Source of the DNA: MGNI01 sp964353875
GTDB lineage: Bacteria; Chloroflexota; Anaerolineae; Anaerolineales; E44-bin32
DNA: 41,767 nt
Direction of reading: 5' to 3'
Assembly (NCBI GenBank): GCA_964353875.1
Contig: CAYGXU010000015.1
Span: 1 to 41,767 of the forward strand
Below are positions 1-8,661 of this stretch, piece by piece. The notes beneath the pieces were generated by a model. It saw nothing but the letters and a program-made list of their open reading frames with translations. It had not been told where the DNA came from and made no database searches. A program made the translations under genes and the position numbers. The first letter of the stretch is position 1; each line of letters begins with the position of its first letter.

Positions 1-19
1 GCAGTTACAGAATTCCTTT

Positions 20-739
20 TTATTTTCCGCCTGGAGTGGCAGCTTTACCCTTTTTGAGCAGATAAGTGGATATCCAATACAGAATCCCTGATTGAAGGGC
101 AGTCAATACCGCTAAAAAAAGAAATATATCACGCCAAAAACGCTCAGGGTAAAGACGGATAAAAGTATCCGAATAGGGGAAAATCCAGGTCTCTCCCTCA
201 AAGAACACCTGATGGAACCCTACGAATAGGATCCCAAATCCAAATATCGTTACAATGATGAAGATTCCAAGAAAGATCAATGTCGCCAACGCCCCCTGTC
301 GAACGATAGACCAAACCAAATCCACATCTTGGGCTGATCCGGCCAGGAGCAAGAAAAAGATAGTAAGTACAAATCCGATTCGAAAAATCAGCCAAGTTTG
401 TTGCACAAGAATTTTCACATCCTGCATGTGCTGTAATTCTCTCTCATTGTGCAACGGGTCATTATTATCCAATCGATAGGTCTCGAAATAATCCAATTCA
501 GCGTCGTTAATAAGATAATCCACATCGATAGCCGACCATTGAATGCGATCTTCAATGGTAAATCCATAGGGATCCTCTGGGAATCCAGGCATCTTGTATT
601 CGATCGGGACCCAAATTGCCGCGGTCACAAGCACTAAACGGACGCTGCCCAAAATCACCTCGATGGGGATCAAAACGATTACGACAACCTGCAGAATCTT
701 CAAGAGGAAAGAGGGCAAGTAAATTTCTTTATTTTTCAT
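20..739 (-). CDS. DUF1461 (TIGR01906-type) integral membrane protein
   Basis: 239 aa, function unknown. Four membrane segments are visible (about residues 13-42, 113-134, 145-175 and 207-228) with one large extracytoplasmic loop between the first two. Family hallmarks seen are the NERELQHMQDV stretch before helix 2 and the GFHQVFFEGETWIFP block followed by the DTFIRLYPERFW block before the last helix. The ATG is preceded by AGGAGG at 9 bases, a strong ribosome binding site. It is the last recognised gene of the moxR-DUF58-spermidine-synthase-like run but is 173 bases from its upstream neighbour, so it may also have its own promoter. Family assignment is confident; the role is not known. Confidence 0.88.
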   Translation of the reverse strand: MKNKEIYLPSFLLKILQVVVIVLIPIEVILGSVRLVLVTAAIWVPIEYKMPGFPEDPYGFTIEDRIQWSAIDVDYLINDAELDYFETYRLDNNDPLHNERELQHMQDVKILVQQTWLIFRIGFVLTIFFLLLAGSAQDVDLVWSIVRQGALATLIFLGIFIIVTIFGFGILFVGFHQVFFEGETWIFPYSDTFIRLYPERFWRDIFLFLAVLTALQSGILYWISTYLLKKGKAATPGGK

Positions 740-912
740 AAAACCTTTCCTCCTAATGCGGAGAGTAACCGCCAGAGCAATGATTCTTTCTCGGTATGAA
801 GCCTGATCAGTGACATCCCTAACTCAAGTTATTGACATGTCTTATTGGTCTTATTCCAATTGACAGGCTATTTCGTGTTGATCGCGAGATTTCCTCAAGA
901 AGAAAACATCAC

Positions 913-2463
913 CTATTCACGCAACGTATCCACGTTCCCATGGATCACAAATTGTAACGCGATTGAATCGGTCAGTTGTTCAATCGGCGCTCGATCATCT
1001 GTAAATATGATTTTAGATTCCGGCACAGGTTTTAGATTCAGGATCGTCCGCTCCACTACATCTAATAAGAAAGTCGAGCTCTGAGTATCAAGAAGACGCT
1101 TATAGTTATTAAAAATATTATCGAGCGAGGTTGGCTGGACTGTGCCATAGAGAATGGAGTTGAATGTATTCGGGACATCGACTAAGTATAACGAAGGGAA
1201 TACGCTCCCCATGGTACCCACCATCGCTTCAATTAAGCGTCGATCTTCAAACGTGCGGCCAACATTGATGACCACTACGCCTTTTTCATCCAGATGATCT
1301 CTGACTATCCGAAAAAATTCCTGTGTTGTCAAATGAAAGGGAATGTAGGGCAAGCGATAGGCATCCACTCCGATGACACTATAACGATAGTGACTATGCG
1401 CAAGACCCCAACGCCCATCCGTGGTATATGCGTTTAAATTGGGTTGATCCATACCAAAATAGGTTCGCCCGACTTCAATAATAGCAGGATCAATCTCCCA
1501 TCCATCAATCGGAATCCCCCCATAAACTTCGGTATATTGCCTAGCAATGGTCCCCGCAGCCAGACCCACAAGGCCTAAGCGTTCTACATCTGAGAGTTCC
1601 ACCGGAGCGGGGTTAAAAAAGGGTGCGGCCAGGAAATAATCCCACGTTCCATAGGTCGCCAAACGATCAGGATGGTACACCGAATGGATCCCCTGTCCTT
1701 CATTAAGCAATAAATAACGTGTGCCCTCTCGTTCGACAACCTGAATATAGTTATAAGAGGATTCCATCTCGAAAACTTGCCCCTCCGTCCGTTTAAAGGG
1801 TCCTTGCAGGAATAGCCAGGATAGAAGCAACAGAACAATAAGCATCCAGAAGTATTTAATATTGCCGATCCTCACTTGAATCAAACCAATCAACGCAACC
1901 GCCATTAATGTCAGACTAAACGTGAGGAAGGTCATTGACGTGCCGATTGCAGGGATCAAAACAAGCACAGGCAGGAATGTCCCAATGATTGATCCCAACG
2001 TGGAAATGGCATAGATTTGTCCAGAAATTCGACCCGCTTTTTCCGGATCATCGATCGATAATCGGATTGCGAAGGGAGAAACACATCCTAATAATGTGAC
2101 CGGGATACAGAAAAGGATGAGAATCGATAGGAAAGAGCCAACCATGACCGCCGTATTGAGCCTCTCAACAGCATCGGCTGCGCTCAACAACACCGGTCTG
2201 GCCACAATCGGGACAAGACCGGCACTGAAGGATGCCCAAGCCAAAAGGCGATAAAATGCTTCACGTTCCGGGTGCCGATCCGCCCATCGTCCACCAATGA
2301 AATAACCTGCGGTGAGATAGATGAGGATCAGACCAATAATATTAGCCCACACAATATTGCTGGTGCCAAATACGCTTCCCAATAATCTTGAAGCGCTTAG
2401 CTCAATTCCAAGGGTTGTCATACCAGCAATGAATACTGCAAGTAATAAGAACCTTCGTGACAT
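913..2463 (-). CDS. Fused multi-span membrane / spermidine-synthase-like protein
   Basis: 516 aa. Residues 1 to about 235 form roughly eight membrane helices of the transporter-like N-terminal half; residues from about 240 form a Rossmann methyltransferase-type domain of the spermidine synthase superfamily (GLVGLAAGTIARQY as motif I, DGWEIDPAIIEVGR as motif II, then VDAYRLPYIPFHLTT). The second catalytic Asp of true aminopropyltransferases (the last D of the DxTDP-type motif) appears replaced by Arg, and motif I lacks the usual GGGDG. Real polyamine synthesis is therefore doubtful. ATG start with GGAG seven bases upstream. It follows DUF58 by 32 bases on the same strand, so co-transcription is likely. 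Confidence 0.85.
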   Translation of the reverse strand: MSRRFLLLAVFIAGMTTLGIELSASRLLGSVFGTSNIVWANIIGLILIYLTAGYFIGGRWADRHPEREAFYRLLAWASFSAGLVPIVARPVLLSAADAVERLNTAVMVGSFLSILILFCIPVTLLGCVSPFAIRLSIDDPEKAGRISGQIYAISTLGSIIGTFLPVLVLIPAIGTSMTFLTFSLTLMAVALIGLIQVRIGNIKYFWMLIVLLLLSWLFLQGPFKRTEGQVFEMESSYNYIQVVEREGTRYLLLNEGQGIHSVYHPDRLATYGTWDYFLAAPFFNPAPVELSDVERLGLVGLAAGTIARQYTEVYGGIPIDGWEIDPAIIEVGRTYFGMDQPNLNAYTTDGRWGLAHSHYRYSVIGVDAYRLPYIPFHLTTQEFFRIVRDHLDEKGVVVINVGRTFEDRRLIEAMVGTMGSVFPSLYLVDVPNTFNSILYGTVQPTSLDNIFNNYKRLLDTQSSTFLLDVVERTILNLKPVPESKIIFTDDRAPIEQLTDSIALQFVIHGNVDTLRE

Positions 2464-2495
2464 TTAATACTCCAGGAAGTTCGTCCAAGAGAGAT

Positions 2496-3773
2496 TTATG
2501 CTGCTGACTCCCAGACACGAGCGGATGATTGATGAGAGAGTGCTTCGGATAAAGGTTCTCTGTAATGCACGATACGCACAGGTATGGCATGCATGCGCGC
2601 AGCCACTGCCAGGTTCTCCGTACCTTCCCTTCCTCCAAAGCTATGCGCATCGATTAAGATGAGGACTGGGGCCAAACCTCGACGCTTCATATCATGTACC
2701 GTGGCGACAATCTCTGAATGGATCGATGGGGTGATCACAACTACTGTGGCGCCACGTGGGATTATCGGTCCTTCCACTTTCAGTAATTCCTCCAGACTGA
2801 AATTCCCAACGGCCTCTAACACTGCCAAAGATTCGAGAATATGGTAAAGCTGTGCATCTCCGCGATCGGATTGTAAAACATGCCTGGCTTTTCCATGGGA
2901 GATGAAACCAACCGCCCGATCACGCTCCAATAGATGCAGGGCAATTGAAGCACTGATAGCAACCCCATATTCCTCCGTTGATCGTGGCAATTCAAATTCG
3001 CCCCGTACAACCCCAGTGACAAGGTCGGCTGAATGCTGTTCAATCTCTCCTACGTGAAAGAATTTTGCTGCATCAAAGACAATCCAGACTTCGGCCTGAG
3101 GGTCAAATTCAAATTCTTTTACAATCAATCGTCGAAGACGAGCAGTTGAACGCCAATGGATGCGATTGAGGCTATCCCCTGGGACATAATCGCGCACTCC
3201 GGATGCATTGGGAGTAATTTGGTGAGTCCGCTGACGCAAAGCATCACCTCCCGGAAGGCGACCACCAGGGAAGGGAAATGAACGAATCCTCTCTGTCTTT
3301 GGGAGTACGACGATATGATACTCTTGTTCATATTTCCGGATACGAGGGAATAGTCCGAAAGGATCTCCCGTCAAAATCTGAACGGACCCAATGCGAAAGC
3401 GACCTCGCCTTGTGCAGATGGTGCGAATCAGCCAGTCCTTCGTCTGTCTGCGTCCCATCCGGATGGTAACAATAGAAGCGCGATGACCAGGCAAATCGGA
3501 AAAGTCATGAACTTCCACCCATAGCTTTGGAATTCGTGAGGCGTTCTTCAGCTTGATGGTTTCCTCATAGATTCTGCCGACTTGCGCCCTTAATGTCCTT
3601 GGTTTTCTTGAAAATTCCAATCCGGTTAATGCTATCCGAGACCAAATAAAGGAAATAACGAGCAGGCCACCCCATACATATGAAAGGCTGTAATAGGTGT
3701 CCCATCCGGTAATGATTCCGCCGAGAAGCGATAGGATGAACAATACCACGACGACTTTGGCTCGAGATGTCAC
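2496..3773 (-). CDS. DUF58 domain-containing protein
   Basis: 425 aa. Two closely spaced N-terminal membrane segments (about residues 8-45) are followed by a soluble region with the DUF58 signature DYVPGDSLNRIHWRSTARL near residues 195-215 and a von Willebrand A-like C-terminal half (VWIVFDAAK, then VVVITPS). DUF58 proteins typically work with MoxR AAA+ ATPases in assembly or activation of surface or metalloprotein complexes. The gene starts with GTG that overlaps the moxR stop by four bases (GTGA), and a GAGGTGAT ribosome site lies just upstream inside moxR, so the two are translationally coupled. The specific client is unknown. Confidence 0.9.
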   Translation of the reverse strand: MTSRAKVVVVLFILSLLGGIITGWDTYYSLSYVWGGLLVISFIWSRIALTGLEFSRKPRTLRAQVGRIYEETIKLKNASRIPKLWVEVHDFSDLPGHRASIVTIRMGRRQTKDWLIRTICTRRGRFRIGSVQILTGDPFGLFPRIRKYEQEYHIVVLPKTERIRSFPFPGGRLPGGDALRQRTHQITPNASGVRDYVPGDSLNRIHWRSTARLRRLIVKEFEFDPQAEVWIVFDAAKFFHVGEIEQHSADLVTGVVRGEFELPRSTEEYGVAISASIALHLLERDRAVGFISHGKARHVLQSDRGDAQLYHILESLAVLEAVGNFSLEELLKVEGPIIPRGATVVVITPSIHSEIVATVHDMKRRGLAPVLILIDAHSFGGREGTENLAVAARMHAIPVRIVHYREPLSEALSHQSSARVWESAA

Positions 3774-4720
3774 TCGATCACCTCACCCCCCGGAACAGGA
3801 ACATTGTGCAGAATTTCCTCGATGATTGCACGCGCGCTTACATCGCGGATACGCGCCGCAGAACCCAGGATCATACGATGCTCCAGGACTGATATTGCCA
3901 TCGATTTAACATCATCCGGGAGGGCATAGGAACGACCCAGGATGGCAGCTCTGGCTTGTGCAGTGCGATACAGTCCCAGGCTACCTCGAGGACTTGCGCC
4001 AAGATAGATTTCGCCATGATTACGGGTTGCGTTTACCAGATTGACAATATACTGCTGAATTTCTTGTGATACTGTCACCTCCCGAATAGCACTTTGTGCT
4101 CGTAAAAGATCTTGCATGGAAATGACCTGCCCTAGACGTTCAATCGGATGTTCTACGCGCTGACGAGCCATCATTTCAATTTCATAATGAGGAGCGGGAT
4201 AGCCAATGTCAATCCGAAGCAGGAAACGGTCCAATTGAGCTTCCGGAAGAGGGAAAGTCCCTTCATATTCAATTGGATTTTGAGTGGCAAGGACCAGGAA
4301 AGGTTCCGGCAGTGGGTGTGTGATACCGTCTACGGTAATCTGGTGCTCCTCCATCGCCTCCAGCAGCGCTGCCTGTGTTTTAGGTGTCGCTCGATTGATT
4401 TCATCTGTTAAAACGATTTGAGCCATAATTGGCCCAGGACGAAATTCAAACTCCATCGTTTTTTGGTTATAGATCGATACTCCTGTGACATCGGTAGGCA
4501 ACATATCAGGAGTGAACTGGATTCGATTAAAGCTGCCTCCAATCGATTTTGCCAGACTTTTAGCAAGCATCGTTTTTCCCGTGCCAGGCACATCTTCAAT
4601 CAGCACATGACCTTTGCACAATAAACCAATGACCACCAATTTAACAGCTTCAAGCTTGCCAATAATCACCTTCTCAACATTCTCAATAAGTTCTTCGACG
4701 AGAGGTAGTATCTCCTGCAT
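3770..4720 (-). CDS. MoxR-family AAA+ ATPase
   Basis: About 316 aa from the chosen start. Walker A is EDVPGTGKTMLAKS, Walker B is IVLTDEINRATPKTQ, and the MoxR insert QNPIEYEGTFPLPEAQLDRF is followed by an arginine-rich C-terminal lid. MoxR ATPases act as chaperone-like assembly factors with a DUF58/VWA partner, which is encoded directly downstream. An upstream in-frame ATG at 4741 exists, but the ATG at 4720 has GGAG five bases before it (ATAGGAGCGAAAATG) and matches the usual start of the family, so I prefer 4720. First gene of the operon. Confidence 0.92.
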   Translation of the reverse strand: MQEILPLVEELIENVEKVIIGKLEAVKLVVIGLLCKGHVLIEDVPGTGKTMLAKSLAKSIGGSFNRIQFTPDMLPTDVTGVSIYNQKTMEFEFRPGPIMAQIVLTDEINRATPKTQAALLEAMEEHQITVDGITHPLPEPFLVLATQNPIEYEGTFPLPEAQLDRFLLRIDIGYPAPHYEIEMMARQRVEHPIERLGQVISMQDLLRAQSAIREVTVSQEIQQYIVNLVNATRNHGEIYLGASPRGSLGLYRTAQARAAILGRSYALPDDVKSMAISVLEHRMILGSAARIRDVSARAIIEEILHNVPVPGGEVIE

Positions 4721-5027
4721 TTTCGCTCCTATCAGCTCCATGGCAATGAAAAATACTCTTCATTGAATGGTTAGGTTTTCCTTATCCATTGGGAATATTA
4801 AACCACATGAACAGCAAAAAATACCTGAATAATGATCAATCTCTCCATTCAGAGCTATTCCTGTTCCCGAATGTTCTCATCAAACAGAATTCTAATTCCC
4901 TTTCTAATAGTATCCCGAGTGAAGAGAGGATAAAGCTTGACTTTCATATTTTTGGTTTATTGAACATCTTTGAATGATTACTTTATGCTTGCCTCAGTGG
5001 TTCACATTGACCAATCCTTTTTATAGA
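4721..5027. other. Intergenic region, about 300 bases, no gene seen
   Basis: AT-rich spacer between the end of the GT-C cluster and the start of moxR. It must carry the moxR promoter (minus strand) and the 3' end of the membrane-protein cluster. No GC-rich hairpin with a T-tract, no convincing -35/-10 pair and no RNA gene could be made out. A short plus-strand open frame here (4789-4977) has no ribosome site and an unremarkable sequence. Confidence 0.5.
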
Positions 5028-6131
5028 TCAACGAAGCGCAACAACAATTAATCCCGTCCAAAACATACCATAGTTTAACGGCCGACGTAATCCCTCTGTG
5101 ACTGAGAAAAGAATTACAGAAAGAACCAAACCAGAAGCGATGCGAACCAGTCCAAGAGGTTCTCGGAATGTAGAATATGGAAGGAAAGTCAACATGGTGG
5201 CATTCAGCAGCAACACCCATGCGTCGACGTGATCGAGTTTCCGCAGTATTCCCTTTACAGCGGCAACCGTTGCCCACAAATTGGGAAGGATCACGGTTGG
5301 GCCAAAAATAACGAGAAACAGGCCAAAAACCTTGAGGCTGATGAATGCAATTCTGAAGAATCCAGCATAGGGAATCCATTCGAAGGAAGTGGAATCCGCG
5401 CCGCCACTGGTGAGGCCAATTTCCCCGAATTGAAGCCAAAGCCAGAGCTGCCATATGCTATAGACCACACCTGGAAGCATGGCCATTAAAACATGCTTTG
5501 CTTCTCTTCTTTTGAGTATCGTAGTGATTACTGCTGCCAGCCAGAAAGGAAGTGTTGTTTCTTTGGTAAATAGGGCTAATCCTAGGAAGCCATACCCCCA
5601 AGCTTCTTTTCCCTGTTTTTTTAATATCCAGCCTGTAACAACCAATGCAAACGCAAGAGGTTCATACAAATCTGCTCCCACTCCAACCAGTAGGCCAACC
5701 CATAGTCCGTAGATTAAGACATAATGGCTAGCTATTCCCTTTGAACACAAGTAGGAAGAAAGGATTGCCGAACCTGCTAAATGAGCGATTAAATTCACCA
5801 AGATAAGGGTCCAAGGAATAGCGTCAGACTTTCCGAGTGCAAAGAGACGTGCTAAAAGCGGGTAGAGAATGCGTTGATAGCGATAAGCTGGAACGTCCAG
5901 GTGAGGAGAAACCTTCTTTGGATTCAACTCGATTGCAATGTAATAAGCAAATTGACCATCATAGCCCTCGCTCACTCCCGGTTCTTGATCCCAATATTTA
6001 GCACCCAACTCCGCCAGCCCAACCGGATTCCAAGCTTTCGCCGAGAGGCGATAAACAACAAATCCTGCTGTCATTAGCAGGATAACGACTAACGGCCAGA
6101 TGATCCGCAATTCTTTACGAAACGCCACCAT
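5028..6131 (-). CDS. GT-C-like multi-span membrane protein (AZOBR_p60025-like)
   Basis: About 367 aa with some ten hydrophobic segments. The first extracytoplasmic loop carries EGYDGQFAYYIAIELNP, and the second the RYQRILYPLLARLFALG block; together these resemble the AZOBR_p60025 family of cell-surface glycopolymer proteins, which look like GT-C glycosyltransferases using polyprenyl-linked sugars. Two ATG candidates exist: 6152, and 6131, which is preceded by AGGGA at four bases. I take 6131. Either way the start lies inside the upstream YfhO gene (43-64 base overlap), indicating coupling. Last gene of the five-gene membrane cluster. The reaction is inferred only from family. Confidence 0.75.
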   Translation of the reverse strand: MVAFRKELRIIWPLVVILLMTAGFVVYRLSAKAWNPVGLAELGAKYWDQEPGVSEGYDGQFAYYIAIELNPKKVSPHLDVPAYRYQRILYPLLARLFALGKSDAIPWTLILVNLIAHLAGSAILSSYLCSKGIASHYVLIYGLWVGLLVGVGADLYEPLAFALVVTGWILKKQGKEAWGYGFLGLALFTKETTLPFWLAAVITTILKRREAKHVLMAMLPGVVYSIWQLWLWLQFGEIGLTSGGADSTSFEWIPYAGFFRIAFISLKVFGLFLVIFGPTVILPNLWATVAAVKGILRKLDHVDAWVLLLNATMLTFLPYSTFREPLGLVRIASGLVLSVILFSVTEGLRRPLNYGMFWTGLIVVALR

Positions 6132-8371
6132 ACAATCCCTATAAATAGCCATGCAAACAAGCCCAGAAATATTCCCACTTGAAAAGATAATGGACGATAT
6201 CGAAATATCACCTCATGTTCCCCCGCAGGGATGTTCACAGCTCGGAAGAGACCATTTGCCGGATATATAGTTGACTTGATTTGATCTACTTCAGCCTGCC
6301 AGCCAGGATAATAAGCATCGGATAGCACCAGCCATCCACCGGTTTGCGAACTTATGTTAATCACCACCATGTTCGGATTTCTGGTCTCTTTAAACTCGAT
6401 GGCAGCATTTGCAGCTTCTCCTAGATCTATTCCCGCGCCCTGCCCTTCAAGAACAACCTGATCCGACAGTCTGAAATCGCCATTAAATACAATCTCCAGA
6501 GCCTGCTGCTGATCACCCACCCAGATCGATTTGCCAATGAGGCGCGCCCGGGCTGGATTTTGAACTTGAACGTAACTAACGCCGGTCTCCACATTTGGAA
6601 TTGCCATCCCTCCGACATCCATGAAAGCCAACAATTCCTCTTTTCGTTGGGATGTCTGTCTCTCCAGATATTTCATCCAGGTCACATATCGCTCCGGGAG
6701 AATGGGATCGAAGTTGTTCACCGAAGATAATCCATCTAACATAGCAGTATTCGGTAAACCCGCATCTCGCACATCCCGCCAATTCAACCCATGTTGGAAT
6801 GCATCAAACCGGTGTGTTTTTTCAAATTTTATCCTCTCTTCTTGTTCTGCGGACATATAAATCCGGTGTGATGGGTCAACCTGAGTAAGTATCTGGCTAT
6901 TCCCTCGAAACAATTCAAGCGGCTCAGATGGGACAAGCGCCCACCCAGCCCAAAGAAGATCGACCGCGAGAAACACTCCAATCGCGATCTCCCAATTGGA
7001 GCAAGGCTTTATCCTGCGCCTCCAAGCGATTGCTCCTACACACGTAATAATCAACGCTGCCGAAGCCACAGCCGGGGATAAGGAATCTTTGATCCCTTCT
7101 AGCAATCGGCCGCCCAGAAGTGCCACCAGCCCTCCTGCTGCTGCCCCAACAGTGCCCAGGCGTACCCAAAAAAGCGAGACCAATTGCTCTCTCCCCCAGA
7201 TATCCGCTCCTTTCGCTCCTAGAAGCGCCAGGCAAAAAACCAAAATAATGCTCCAACGCGTGGGGGCTTGGAAAAGGTCAAAGGTCGGAATATGATCAAA
7301 AAGGAAGAGAAATAGGGGTGTGTTTTTTCCTAACGCGAGAAGAAAGGAGATTACTGCCAATGCGAGGAGAAGAATGCCTAAATGCGGTCTTTCACTCTTT
7401 TTCAAGCTCCTGATTCCGGCGAAAATCGCAAGGATAAGAGGCAATATTCCAATATAAATTGCGTCTTCCCAATAATTGGCATAACCCCAATATTCTCCCC
7501 GTCCAGGATTTCCAAACAGATCCGGTGCAATTAAGCCGAGAATCCGCCAGGGCCAGAAGGAATAGGATAAGGCAAATTCACGTTCCACTTGCATCGCCCG
7601 AGGAGAATGATAAAGATATTCAAGAGTCGGCAGGAGTTGAATCGCGCTCAGACAAAATGCAAGCGAAGCTGAGAGGCTCAACCCGAGGATCGTGCGTGTT
7701 CCACCTCGAACTCCTCCACAAACCAATCCGCGCCATATCCCCCAGATCAGCATAAGGCAAAGACTATACCAGGCTGTCTGCGCATGGCCTGCCAGCCATT
7801 GTAGGCTGAGCACGACCGATAGGAGCAGGATCGGCTTTATCCGCGCACTCAAGATAGTTTTTTGACTGAAATCCACAGCCAATCGATCGGTGGCGAGGAT
7901 AATCCATGGAAGCCATACAACTGTTGCATTGATGCTTAGAAAACTCGATCTGGCAACTAAATAACCTGAAAGCGAGAAAGCCAGCGCCGCTATGGTTTGA
8001 GCCAATTCCCCCCACCCCAATCGTCGAACAAGTAGAATCATCCCAATTCCAGCCCAGACCACATGGATATACACTAGAAAACCATGTCCCCAGGCTGGTC
8101 CTGTGACGAATAGTAGAAGATTGGGTGGGTAAAAAATAGCTGACTGATAGTTGGCGATAAGTGGCGCACCCATTCCCAAGAGAGGATTCCATAATGGGAG
8201 ATATCCATTACGGATTGTCTCCAAGGCGAAATCCCTCCATGGAACGAATTGGAGCAATGGCGTCCCCCAAAATAGCGCTCTTCCCATGATGAATACAGGC
8301 CCGAAGAGGATCAGGGGGGCTAATACGGTTAACAACCAGGGAAGTATCCTGAGAATCCTCTTTTGTAGCAT
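6089..8371 (-). CDS. YfhO family membrane protein (second copy)
   Basis: 760 aa. Around 12 membrane helices occupy residues 1-480; an extracytoplasmic domain (about 490-720) and a terminal helix follow. YfhO traits: early FVPWRDFALETI and GYLPLWNPLLGMGAP blocks and the late LSDAYYPGWQAEVD plus AVNIPAGEHEVIFRYRP blocks. YfhO proteins of Firmicutes are linked to glycosylation of lipoteichoic acid; in this organism the acceptor is unknown. A second YfhO gene lies at 10256-12409, each preceded by a member of another paralogous pair. The ATG is preceded by a weak AGG at nine bases. A 290-base spacer upstream leaves room for a separate promoter. Confidence 0.88.
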   Translation of the reverse strand: MLQKRILRILPWLLTVLAPLILFGPVFIMGRALFWGTPLLQFVPWRDFALETIRNGYLPLWNPLLGMGAPLIANYQSAIFYPPNLLLFVTGPAWGHGFLVYIHVVWAGIGMILLVRRLGWGELAQTIAALAFSLSGYLVARSSFLSINATVVWLPWIILATDRLAVDFSQKTILSARIKPILLLSVVLSLQWLAGHAQTAWYSLCLMLIWGIWRGLVCGGVRGGTRTILGLSLSASLAFCLSAIQLLPTLEYLYHSPRAMQVEREFALSYSFWPWRILGLIAPDLFGNPGRGEYWGYANYWEDAIYIGILPLILAIFAGIRSLKKSERPHLGILLLALAVISFLLALGKNTPLFLFLFDHIPTFDLFQAPTRWSIILVFCLALLGAKGADIWGREQLVSLFWVRLGTVGAAAGGLVALLGGRLLEGIKDSLSPAVASAALIITCVGAIAWRRRIKPCSNWEIAIGVFLAVDLLWAGWALVPSEPLELFRGNSQILTQVDPSHRIYMSAEQEERIKFEKTHRFDAFQHGLNWRDVRDAGLPNTAMLDGLSSVNNFDPILPERYVTWMKYLERQTSQRKEELLAFMDVGGMAIPNVETGVSYVQVQNPARARLIGKSIWVGDQQQALEIVFNGDFRLSDQVVLEGQGAGIDLGEAANAAIEFKETRNPNMVVINISSQTGGWLVLSDAYYPGWQAEVDQIKSTIYPANGLFRAVNIPAGEHEVIFRYRPLSFQVGIFLGLFAWLFIGIVWWRFVKNCGSSGR

Positions 8372-8661
8372 TAATTTCTACCTGCATTCGATCTTTATAA
8401 TTTCCATCTATTGATGCCCTGATCTGAACAATCTAAAACAATAAATTGTATCTGTTCATTCCTTCTGTGCATGCTTTAGGTGTTACTCCTCCTGGCCGTA
8501 AGATACCTCCGCATCCTGATTATTTGTCTCCACTAAATCCCCAACCCTCATTCATAGAAACCAATCCCATCTCCAACGGTGCCGCTTGCAACAATCCCTG
8601 ATCATTTTTTAGATCACTTGTTCGCCTCTACCCGGAAAGTTGCCGATGAGAAAGGCATGAG
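8372..8661. other. Intergenic spacer inside the membrane-protein cluster
   Basis: 290 bases separating the two halves of the duplicated unit; by far the longest gap in the cluster. It probably holds a promoter for the 6089-8371 gene, but no clear -35/-10 pair is evident. An isolated AGGAGG on the minus strand near 8492 is not followed by a start at usable distance; a 25-codon frame starting about 15 bases further on is not convincing as a gene. Confidence 0.45.

Noticed and set aside
832..865. Two TTGACA hexamers 28 bases apart on the plus strand, with TTGG/CCAA arms between them
   Set aside because: No -10 box at the right distance and no plus-strand gene follows; the symmetry is short and may be chance.
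4789..4977. Plus-strand 62-codon frame in the moxR upstream gap
   Set aside because: Low-complexity, AT-rich, no ribosome site and opposite to all nearby genes.
8372..8661. AGGAGG with a following 25-codon frame as a leader peptide
   Set aside because: Spacing to the ATG is about 15 bases, too long; no stem or regulatory structure supports it.
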